Under the pieces are notes generated by a model. It did not search any database. It was given only the letters and a program-made list of their open reading frames with translations, and was not told the DNA's origin. Shown one piece after another: positions 12,361-23,800 of a DNA stretch of 64,000 nt; the first letter of the stretch is position 1; each line of letters begins with the position of its first letter. The position numbers were made by a program, and so were the translations under genes. This DNA is from Undaria pinnatifida (Eukaryota; Sar; Phaeophyceae; Laminariales; Alariaceae): positions 5,934,137 to 5,998,136 of the forward strand of contig JABAKD010000023.1 of the NCBI GenBank assembly GCA_012845835.1, read 5' to 3'.

Positions 12361-12604
12361 GTGCATCAACACCTACCTTAACATATGTCTGTGCACAAAA
12401 CCACTCCCGACAAAACCCACATTTCTCAATGGCATCTGCTCAAATACATGTAGCACCTCAACCTCTTGGTACGGTCCATTACCCCCCCCTTCTCTTCGCC
12501 ACGTCCTCTTTGCGCGACCATTATGGAGGGCTAGGCAGCCCCGCCCGATCCTCCAAAAATCTACTACTTCGGGAGAGCCTCACATTAGGAAGCAACAATT
12601 ACGG

Positions 12605-12835
12605 GTAGCTCCAAGCGGGGTAGGTTTCAAGGCATTGTATTATGTGTCCCAACCTCAGTATAGAATCATGTCGAGCAGATTTTCTTATGCGCGAAACCTC
12701 CGGGTAGAGTGAGCCCCCGAGCAAGGGCTCGCAGCAGTCTACGATCACGAACGCCCCCCAGGTACCACTAGGTACCCAATAATAGCCCAATAGCCCAAAC
12801 GGCACGAAACTGATACGTAACTATCATGCTGAACA
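12605..12835. repeat. Dispersed direct repeat, copy 1 (about 230 bp)
   Basis: Starts CCAAGCGGGGTAGGTTTCAA and ends GGCACGAAACTGATACGTAA; the same block recurs 3 kb downstream. It contains a KpnI-type palindrome (GGTACCACTAGGTACC). Confidence 0.65.
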
Positions 12836-12849
12836 TTCCAAATCAGCAC

Positions 12850-13960
12850 CCTGCCGGATTCGTCACAAGACAGTGACGAATCAACACTTGACTCAATTCC
12901 GTCACCTGAAACTACAAAAATTGCAAGAGAAAACTCATCATCATAAGCGAAATCTTCTTCAATACTCCCACCTACAACAATTGTAATAACAACAAAAGAT
13001 TATAACAGCCGCGCGCCATCAGGGCAGAAACTAATGCGACAGATAAAATGCCAGAGATCTCAAGATCACCCTGACAAAGGTCTCCCGTTGTCCCCTAATA
13101 CCGCCATAGATATGCTGATCATACCGGTAAACCAATATAGCATAAATTATTGTCCGCAAACACATAATTTACCTGAGACACGAAAATTGGCATACACCGT
13201 CCGTGATAGAAAACGTGTCAGACCATCCACAAGCCACCCCGTTTTTCATTGCAAAACAAAAGCAAAATCTTGTTTGAGAATAATATAATATTATCAAAAT
13301 ATCGCATCCTTCGAATTTCCGAACAGTATTAAACCACCCATCAAGTACAGAAAATCGACATCGGTAATCCAATGACTAATTGAGACGTTGCAACCCCTCT
13401 CTCATTGAATACCAGTATGTCCTGTACTGTACGGTCACAAAGATGCCCCATACCATCTCATCAACACACGTACGCAAATACAAACAAGAGATACCAGCAA
13501 GACCTATAAGTCAGTGCAACCATTCCTCGCCAACAACAGTAATTACATGAAATATTGGTCATTCGCAAACCACCATAAAACCGAAAATACTCTCCTTTAT
13601 CTTGTGTTTGCGGTAGCTCCAAAAAATCGAATGAATAAACAATTAGAATGCCGCCACTGTTGATACGAAGAGCTCAAGCCCTATCAAGTACAAGAACTAT
13701 TCGACCATCGCAAAACAACTTTGTGTTTCACTCCTTCTTTGCGAACAAGCATTCGCCATATCTTTCTGTTGGTAAAACAATCAATCAATCGTGAACACGA
13801 CCACCTCTATTTGGCAATCAATCAGAAGATTACTGCCATGACAAAATATACCCGAAAACTATATCCAATCAGTGCCACCATGAATACCATACGTCAGCAG
13901 TACATTTCTCAATATGATGCACCCACGTACCCTCTTCTCCAAATCGTTATTGACTGTAAA
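12850..13960. other. A-rich stretch, no gene seen
   Basis: Strong A bias on the plus strand and no convincing ORF. A 103-codon frame begins at 13721 but has repeat-like composition. Confidence 0.35.
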
Positions 13961-13965
13961 TCAGC

Positions 13966-14206
13966 TCCACCAGCGCTGGTTTCCTTCTGGTCCTGTCTCC
14001 ACCAGAAAAACAATACAAAATTATTAGATTGAGAAAGGCTGATTTGAACATGAAAGACACACTTCAAAACTCCGCATTGTTATGATATGTATATCAGCCC
14101 CACCAATTCCCTTCTGGTGCTGCCTATACTAGAAAAACACCTCAAGTTTTTCGGAGTTACGAAGAATGTCTGATTAGAACATGAAAACCCACTGCAAAAC
14201 TACCAG
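13966..14206. repeat. Tandem duplication (about 127 bp)
   Basis: The motif CAGCyCCACCA...TTCCTTCTGGTCCTG, followed by CACCAGAAAAACA, occurs twice in direct orientation with an A-rich tail ending AACATGAAA. Confidence 0.45.
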
Positions 14207-14716
14207 TAGAAAAATGCTACGTATACCATCTAAAAAGAATGTTAGATCCTACCATCTGCGGGTCTCCACTGTAACCGCAAATATATCGCCCAATATTTAA
14301 CGGATCTTTACTCTTGCCGTAAATAAATACACGTCATATTCGACCAAAACGATTTTCCATCGACAAGTGAATCAATCGTAAAAATAAAGTCACCATTATT
14401 GACCAGACCTGCCCCCCGCCGTCCCGCGATGTTACCAAGTCAGAAAACTCCGGCTGGCAAAATAATGAACTGATCTGCGCCCTCCATTACCTCTCCTCCT
14501 GCTGCTGCTGCATATCATGGAGTGCGTGCGGCCATGCCGCTCGGTTTGATGCCAGGACGAACCCCCATCGATATTTGGCACTGCTGCAGACAACTCACGA
14601 TTACCCCACGCCCTTTCCTTCCACTTTTACAGGCGGCGGGAAGGGCGCGGCATGACTTCGCCCTACCAAATCACTCCCCATGGTAGGGTGCACACGGGCT
14701 GGTGGCCATGCGACTT

Positions 14717-14973
14717 GACACGTGCTACGATGGAGGTGCAACAACTTATTTTCTGAACTTCTTTTTTGGGATCTTAATACCTCTCCGCCAAACCTGATTT
14801 GGAGAAAAAGAGAACTTATACTACCGTATGAAAAATCCCATTGCCTACGTACGCAACGAGAATCATGCGAAAAAAATGACAATTTTGGACTATATTTGGT
14901 TCAGGAGCCCCGTCATTCGGAACACGTTTCATCCAAAAAGATATACCTGAATACCTCTATCGTAGCACGCGTC
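14717..14973. mobile_element. Family A inverted-repeat MITE, copy 3 with target duplication
   Basis: Terminal repeats GACACGTGCTACGATGG and CTCTATCGTAGCACGCGTC. The 4-bp ACTT occurs directly on both sides, a plausible target duplication. About 257 bp, non-coding. Confidence 0.75.
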
Positions 14974-15626
14974 ACTTCGCGGAAAATGCAGATAACCCCA
15001 CACTTGCTGCCTTCCCAATCAACTTTCTGAAGTGGAGGGCGCACGGTAAATACTAAATACATGCCCTGCGACTAGAAACCCCCCGCTCGCAACTCACGGC
15101 CTAGGGTGCCTACGGTTGTACTTCCGCCATGGAAATTTTAGCTGCTGCTGTCACCCCCCCCGGTCCGCTGTATACGGTCGGCGAGTCCAAGGTTATACTT
15201 CGACCATGGACATAGGTTGCTGCTACTCCCTGCCTAAGGTTCTGCCGCGCCGTAGGGCTGTCGCTACTACTGCTGTACGTAGTCTACAGCAGCAGTGGAT
15301 GCTCCCTGAAAACGACGTTTCCACAACATCATCTCCGGTTCAGAATACAACTCGCATATCGAGCTGCCCTCCCTCTTCGGCTATCAACGAATCGTCACGA
15401 TGGCGGTAGAGCATCTCTCCGTGCCATACCAGCGGTGGCTCTTTCCTTTTCCCCACCAGACTCCTCCTTGCGCCTTGCTACTCTTATCAACAGGCCTCCA
15501 AAACGGCTGGCTCCTCAAACCTTCCTTCCCCGTTAATCTTCGACAGCATGGCCCTGTTCCAATGCTGCTGACCCGTAGACCCCTTATAAGGCTAGACCGA
15601 CTCGACTCGCACTCTAGAGTTTTCGT

Positions 15627-15853
15627 TAGCGCCAAGCGGGGTAGGTTTCAAGTCATTGTATTACGTTTCCCAACCACAGGGTAGGGGCAAGTCGAGCAGA
15701 CAACTAATGCATGAGACCTTCGAGAAGAGTGAGCCCCCGAACAAGAGCTACAGCAGTCTACCATCAAGAACGCCGCCCAGGTACTTCTGGGTACCCGATG
15801 ATAGCCTAACAGCCCGAAACGGCACGAAACTGATACGTAACTGTCACACCAAA
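15627..15853. repeat. Dispersed direct repeat, copy 2 (about 230 bp)
   Basis: Same order of motifs as the copy at 12.6 kb, including GTGAGCCCCCGA and GGCACGAAACTGATACGTAA. Short ORFs here differ between copies, which argues against coding. Confidence 0.65.
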
Positions 15854-15859
15854 AATCCC

Positions 15860-16773
15860 ATGCCAACAGGTCCCAGGGTATCGGGTTATACACTTGTTTA
15901 TCGAACCCGTGAGTCTCAGTTTAATTTGCGCTCCGATGGCTCCGCATCTTTCTCGTCTATGTCTGATCTTGCTCTTGGGATACGAGCCGTGCTCAACACA
16001 GCTGACATTATGTCTCGGTACTCTCTGCGAACTCGACACTTCACTCGGCAATCTCCCAGCTGGTGCCGACAGATGGTGCTTGCTTCTCGTACGGGCTATC
16101 AGGTGCGACCCAGAAGACGTGCACCACAGTCGCCATGCAGAGATCGTGCCAATGTTAATCATGAAATATTGTTAAGTTGAGGCGCCAAATATATAACGCC
16201 AGTATCGCCCTCGTCACCCCCCTTTGCTACACACGCTTCACAGGTCGGCACGTCACTCCGTTCCTCACAGGCCCTGCACCCTTTTAACCCTTTGCTTCTG
16301 AACCCTCCTTAAAGCGACTAGGAGGGAGTACCATACCCTCTGTCGTAGGTCCCCTATGCCTATGGGCTACACCACGAATCTGTAGTGCCTCAACATATGC
16401 CCTTCGTCGACTTGGTTCCCCGCCGGAACATTTCGGTGATCGAACAAGTCACACACCCATGTTCAACCCCTTTAATGAAAATACTGTAGCTTACCGGGGC
16501 CAGAGTGCAAAATAGACGAGACATATATATATATATATATATGACTCGCCATACCTCTACAACGCACATGTGCCCACTAAATATTATCTTGCAACATCAA
16601 GCCCTTTCTAAACGGCCACATGCCTTATGGCGAAATTGATTTCGACATCTGATACCCCGCATTTCGGCCGTACCTTCTACAGCAAGTACGTAAGCAGGTG
16701 CTAACGATCATGCATGGACTAGAAAAAAATTCGAATATATCGCAGATTCGTGTATTGCGGAACGCGATGGGAC
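15860..16773. other. Downstream flank of the large gene; AT microsatellite
   Basis: Contains a pure (AT)n run at about 16523-16542. This side is 3' of the large minus-strand gene, so part of it must be its 3' UTR. I see no clear polyadenylation signal. Confidence 0.45.
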
Positions 16774-17867
16774 TTACAAGGAATCCTGCTGTGCGTCGTC
16801 ATCTGCCACAACGTCTCGACATGGACGAGTGCAGTTTGTGGTTTCCCCTCTACTATCACTCAAAACCAGCGCTGGGTGAACTGACTTCACCTGGTTAAAA
16901 CACACCGCGTGCGAGCGGTGGACAGACGGGAATATCTGCTCCACGGTTGTTTTTTGACCGAGCCAATCTTGGGCCAATAGCACGGCTTGACCCACTACCG
17001 CGGCAATCAAAAACATATTCGCTGAGATTAGCACCCACCCGAACACCGATAGCGCCCCAAACTCGTCATCTGACTCGTTTGCTTTCTTCAGGAGGGCAAC
17101 GTACATGCCGGCTAAGACTACGATATTCCCCCACCGGTACAGGTTCATATCCACCCTCCTTTCAAACGGTGACAGATACTCCGAAATGAACAGGAACAGT
17201 GCCGCGAGTGAGAGCACAACAGCTATCTGATTAATGCTGTTGGGGGCGATGTACACTGACGACATTGAAATAGTTAGCCTACGGCAGTACTCGATTGCCT
17301 CGTAGTAGTATCGTGATGGCCTGTACGTGCTCCAAATACTCCTGAATGGTTGGAGGTGCGCCATCGTTTCTCTGTCAGCCGTCTGAAGGTGTTTTCGGTT
17401 TCGCACAAGCCACATACCTAAACATACGGGAATGCCGACCGGGTACACGATAACCATCAGGAGAGCGTAAATCTCGTACGATCTATGCTGGCTGGTTGTG
17501 CATGAGATGTTATAGTCCGCCTTAAGGGGGTAAAACACGCAAGCCTCATCGCAGATGAACGTCTGAAATAATGACGACGAAACCGAGGAGTAAACGAAGA
17601 ATGCAACAAACAGTGATGCAGAGAGATGCCTGTTTTGAATTGTTTCGATATACTCGGCAGACCCGCAGTTGGTTCGCTTGCCGACGTAGTACGCGACGCC
17701 CAGTACGGCGAACACCACCAGCGGTGCGATCGTCACAAGCAGGAGACGACCGTAGAAACTAGGGTAAAACAGGCACGAGTAAGAAGCGATATAGCTGATG
17801 TCGAAGTTGGCCAAGGTGAGGTACGACAGGAACACCTCGTACTCCTCTGGATAGACGTCTTCAACAA
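16774..17867 (-). CDS. Exon 8: C-terminal membrane domain and tail, with stop codon
   Basis: Encodes residues 575-938: YPEEYEVFLSYL, six hydrophobic segments, conserved-looking YPVGIP and STYRPSRYYYEAIEYCRRL, and a hydrophilic tail. The acceptor GCTGCAG|TTGTTG matches the phase-1 donor of exon 7. At 1094 bp it is the longest open stretch of the gene. I see no ligand-binding or catalytic motif, so receptor, channel or scaffold roles all remain open. Confidence 0.88.
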
Positions 17868-20800
17868 CTGCAGCAAACTAACGTAAACCACGGTGGGCAG
17901 CATGAATGACGGCAAGGATGTGAGTTAGCATACGTGCATCTGCGGCTCAGATATAGCGTGTTGCGTGGTAACCATGTCTCAAAGGTGCTTGGCTCGAGTT
18001 TATCGAAGGGAGGCTAGAACTCATGTTCCGTGCAAATTGTTGCACGCAGCTTCGATAACAATATTGGAGAAGACTAGGTGTCGTCGCCGTTAGAGGTGGG
18101 GGCACGAAAACAAAACACAAGTAACCTTATTCATCCCTCCCCCCTACCCCAAAACACCAAACAATACCGGTCATGTGACGTTCTAAGGTCTTGGGCCATT
18201 ACCGCAAAACAAATTACTTGTGTGTACAAGCTTTTCCCGAGGCTTGTCGATGCCCTCGTCTTTCGCTTGTACCGTAGTTACACAGGAAAGTTTGTCGCTT
18301 CTAAATACACTTGGCCAGGCACACTTATTGTCGATAGTGTTTATAGCGCTTGCGGCCTCACATGACTCAAAACCTCCGATTTCAAGGGCGGCAAGGAAGC
18401 ACTCTTCAAACAATTCCGGATTAATCGAATCGCCTCCACAACAAATAGGGGGGGAGACGGAGATACCATAGCAGTGCGACTAGCGTGCGACTAGCGTGTG
18501 ACATAACAGCGCAATACTGTGTGTGATGGCCGTATCAATGTGAACCCGCTCGTAGACAAAGTTGATGAGTCGTTAGTCACCATAATATTTCCAGCCATGG
18601 TAAGAAAATGTCAATGCTGAAAGTGTCCCAGTTGTGGCGTATTCTGTTGTTGAGGAAAGTTATGCAGCTCAACCAAAACAATCCATTCGACAGAGGGTAT
18701 GCTCGACCGAAAGCTGACACGCTAATGCAAAGCAAACACCTTCTTCCGATATTATTCGTCGACGCTTCAATTCTTGTTTGTTTTTTGCCCTTATAACCAA
18801 TAGGCCATGCTCTAGTACCTTACTTAGCCGAGCGGATACATGTTCTGGAAAAACGTCGTGTCTCTGCGGGAAGTGGCGATCTAGCCAAGTCCGCAGCCCG
18901 AACGAGGAAGGGTGTTGTTCTACGTGCTGATACACCCCCCGAAATGATCATAGATCGGTTGTGTGTGTTTTTGCACTGTCGTGTGCGCGTGGGCGAGGGT
19001 CAAGTAGAAGGTCTCGCAGGGTTTGACCGTATTCTAACAGCAGGACGCGCTCCTGTACAGTTGCAATTGGAAGTTATGTAGTGAAATATTACGTATGTTT
19101 GGGTACCGTAAGTAGTATAGCAAATATTTGCATGCCAGTGTGGGGCGTAGATAGTCGCCTCATACCCTAAATCCGAAAAGGTGCAAGGGCATGGTTTTAG
19201 ACATAGGGATATGACATATTTAATCTGTGCGCCCTCGCTTGAAGATTGGAGTTTTCATTGTGTTGAAGCCTGATTAACTTATTTAGCTAGACTGCGAATA
19301 TGTATATATATGTTATCATAGAGCGATATTTCGGCAGAGTGTCCCTAGCATCTGCTATGTGCTGATCGACCCAAGCCACGGTAGGGGGGGCCCCTTTTGG
19401 GCCTTTCATTTCAGTGGCTAGGGGTCACTCGCGCGAGTAACCCCTTTGTTCCTATGCAATCTTACGTTTTCTTTATGTTTTATATTGACGAAATCAATCC
19501 GCAATGCAAAGGTATTCTGAGCTGCGGCAAACCGAGTTCCTAAACCATCTTCATTCGTAGGCTACAGAGCTACTCGTGCGAGTGGCTTAAACACACCAGT
19601 GAAAATGGGGGTACCCCCTCTATCGTAGCCTTGGTCGATCACTCTGTTTGTGTGCTTTGTATGAAGCATCGTTCATCTATGTTCTTATTGCAATACGTTC
19701 CGGTCTCGAGGCCAGCTTGCACTATACCGTCGTTGTTTTCGTCGATACTTTACGCGCCCCATGCAGCGACCGTTCGAACATCGGCAAACACGTGCATCTT
19801 TTATTTCGGACCTGTTGTCTTCTTCACAACATTTTTTTAGGCGACTACGATTACTGCGTTGACGGCCCCGCCGGATAACCATGCGTTCTTAATTTAACGA
19901 CCACTGCACTAGGTACTGTCCACCACAACCAAGCCTACCATTGGCGTCTGGTGATCTGTCTCTGGAATTTGGCTGCAGGCTTTTTCCTCTGATCGTTGCC
20001 TGACGGTTACTGCTTTTTTCAACGCGGAAGCACGCCACACATCAATGACGCCATGATATATGCAATGCCGATGGTTCAAATTAATCCGATACGTATACGA
20101 CGAGTGTATGGGTTCATCAATATCTAGCACCACGAGTGAAATAGGCCAATCTAGATGACCTTCGGCCGACACCGCTGGTGGCAAATAGTCACGAGAAGAG
20201 AGGCACGACAACAATTATCCTTGTCAAGGGTATGCCACCGCCGGACAAACATCCGTTGCAACGAGTACCCTTCGCAGGTAGTATGCTACGGACGACACTC
20301 CCATCTGGGCCACGATTCGCCACGGAGACTGCATGCGGGTGATTCTACCATGCCCCCCTCCCAAACCGGTGATATTCTTTAACGTTCCATGGTTTCCCGA
20401 CACGAGGAACGGTGATATAAAGCAATTGTCTCCATGTACTCTCATTTTTGCAAAGGAACATCGAACGATGACGTCGGCGTGGCAAGGGGCACCGTAGTTC
20501 AGGAGATACCGCCGGGAGCTGGTGTCGAAACGAGATATTTCATTAAGGAATAGTTTGTGGGGCTACCTCACAATGACTCATGCGACCGCCGAAAACTCTG
20601 CCAACAAGCACCCCCGCAAGCAGTATGCGTGCACCGAAATCATCCAGCACCCAGCAGTGCTTCATACCTGAAAAAATCTGCCACACAACCACGACGATCT
20701 TGATGGCAGTTAGCGGCAGTGCCTTCATCAATAAGCCCTGAAAAGAATACCACCTTCGCTTGATGATCCCTTGGGTAGGTGTCAAACGTTTGTCGTCTGC

Positions 20801-23800
20801 CGTCCTCCCCAAGTGCTTCAATATCGCCGTTGTAGCCAGAAGAAACCCTAGGGCTACGGCTGAAGCCACCGCCATTGCCCGCCACTTGTCCCTTTCAGAA
20901 CAAAGTCGGCAGCTGTAGTCGAGCCCCGGCGAATATCCTTCCGAGCAAGTGGCACAATCTGTATTTGGAATCCGGGGAGAGTCGGCCGAGCGGGCGTAAC
21001 GAGGCGATAATATGGATTGATGCAGTACGGCGACAAGGTTTTTGTGGCTGCGGAGGGTTTTATCGACGTCCCGTACAGAGATTCGATGAAAGTGCTTGAT
21101 GCAGATGAATTTACGCGGTTATTCTGAAACGTTGCCGTTGAGCCTTCGGCTGGATAGTGCCGTCGCAGAAAATGAGCCTTCCAACTTAGGTTATAATATA
21201 CAGCAGGTTTCGATCATGTATGCAGACTGGCCGTCTACACTATATAAACAAATACGTACTCGCCCTGCCGTGTCCGTTCAGCACATCGACGTGAACGCGG
21301 ACGGATTCTACCCGTGGTGATTTTTTTTTTGCCACACTTCTACTTTCGAGCTTCTGGACGTGCAAGCCTTGATCACAGGTGTCGTTTTTTTCTCCCCCCC
21401 TTGTTATGGCCTTCATGTTTTTGGGGCGCATAGGGTTCAGCACCCACTGATCGTCGACATTACATCGAGTGTTGCAAACTCAGGCTCTCGCGCTTTCCGC
21501 AAGTCAATTAGTGCACAAGAAAAAGCCCCACAAAAATATATACGAGTAAGAACTCGGGGGATTCGAACTCACGAAATTGACCTAGATACCAGGCTCGAGG
21601 AAAACTTTATTCGCCACCATGGCAGCGAGTGATAAAGAGCCGATCGCCCCGGTGGTCTATTGGGGTTACACTGCTATGCTATGAAATAGCGTTGGTCCTT
21701 TAATTTTTTAACCACGGCGTTGTGAGCTTTGTTGGTTTTATTTATTTGCAAGGAAACACGAGAAGAAAAGGATAAACTAACTGCTGAAATCGGCTAGCAG
21801 CGTAGGTACAATTCGACGCCAATCGTCGAGGGAAGAAAATGCTGAATTCTTCTCGCGATAAAAAAATTTGGGCATGTACCGTATTGGTGATGGGGGACGG
21901 GAGTCCGCTATATGACCCCGGGTCTGAGTTATATTAGTGGCAGGGCGAGAGTAGTGTCAGCATCACCATAAACGGGATGGGAAAATGAAAAGTGGTGAAG
22001 TGTATTACTGCTGCTGTAATAATACGGTACCCAAGCAAGTTGCACCGATCTACTCGATCTGGACCGCCTGCTGTATATTGTGCAATTGGTCCATGTACAA
22101 CTTCTCTAATCACAGGACGGTATGAAATGATTGTCATTGAACTCGCTGAACTTCTTAGTGAGTGGTGGTTTCTTCTATCCACGAACCCCGGCCGAGCCAA
22201 TCAATCGAAGGTTGGGTTACACTGCGGAGTGGTATCAACGCAGGGGTCAAATGAAATGTGCTAACCCGAGCACCGCGGGGTTGGGGTATACGAATAGAAA
22301 TTCAGCAGTAACGCGAGTCGCCCAATTTTTTCCTAGTTGAAAATACCTTGAAGGATTTCTGAACCGGGGTTAGACCGTGTTCTGTGGTGCTGGCGTTGTA
22401 TACGAACCTCAGCTAGCTAAGGCTTCCACACCGTGCGGAGTGGTGTCGACCCGGGAGAAGTCGGCTTTCGTCCCCGGTTTGTTGCAGTTGATAGGGTATG
22501 GCAGAAGTTCTGGAACGGGGGTGGAGCCCTATTGCCATCGGGTGCGTCGGAACGCCCCCCGCCGGTTTGCTGGCCTACATCTTCCCTGTATGTCCCTGGA
22601 TCTACGAGCTGCACAGACACTCAACGATAAGCAAATGTGAACAATAGATGATTGTTGCACATCGGGCGGGGTTTTGTCGATCCGCGGGAAAAACCGGATA
22701 TCGTCCCCGGTTTGTCAAAGGATTTCTGAAACGGGCACAGGACTCTTTATCCTCCCATGGTGGCGTTGCCGTTATGTCCGAGCCCCAGCCAATCAGCGGT
22801 AAGCAAATATGGTTGGAGTTCCACGTCGTTCGGAGTGATGTCTACACGGTAGGTCATTGTTTATTTTCCCGCGTTTTTGGAGCTGTAGAGATTCGCGGGG
22901 GACATGAATCGGGGATTGGTCCCTATTTTCCTCGTGTGCGACGGAAACGCCCCTCATTGATGGGCCTCTATCCGCCGAGGACAGCGATGTGAAGCTCGAA
23001 CCAATCAGCGACTAGCCAACGGGATTGGGATTTTCTCACCGTGGAGGGTAGTGTCGACCCGAGAAAGTTCCGTTTACTTCCCCGGTTGATGGAAGTTATA
23101 GAGATGTGGAACGATCTCTGGACAGGGGATGGGACCCTATATCCTTCCGAGGTGGGGCTGGCTCAACATGCGAACCATGGGCAATCTGAAAGTCAGCCGG
23201 CCGTTGGGGTGGTATTTCCATACCGTGGGGGGAGGTATCATGTGTGGATGAATTCCGATCCCGGCATGAGACCCTAACGTGCCCGGGTGACGCCTAAGTT
23301 GTGTATGAATCCTGTCCAAAGCGCGATCAGACGAAACTGACAATTGTTTTTTTGCGTCTAATAAGTAAGCTCGAGCCTGAAATACTTAGCTGACAAACTC
23401 GCAAACGCTGTAGTCGCGTATTGTACCTACGAGAAGAGTGAGCGATCTACACAGCTATCAACAAGCAGCAGCATTGCAGTAGCATTCGAAGAGTTGGGGG
23501 AAGGCAGTCATACCACCGTGTTTCGCGCCCCGAACAACGTCAGCACGTTTATCCACGATCAGACAACACACCGAGAGTCGATATGGGAGGCTCGGATCAA
23601 GATGATACCATTATAGCATGCATTGTATTTCAAAAGCTGGCTCAGTGCGTGTCTGTCAGTGGCTACGAAGAGGACACGCATCGGACATGATCAGTCACCT
23701 TACTGGCCCCGGATGATTGATGGAGTTAATCTATCATAAGAAACGCACTCGACACGTTCCGCCGCCCTACTTAAGGGTCAGTCGGCGTGTGGTCGGATTT

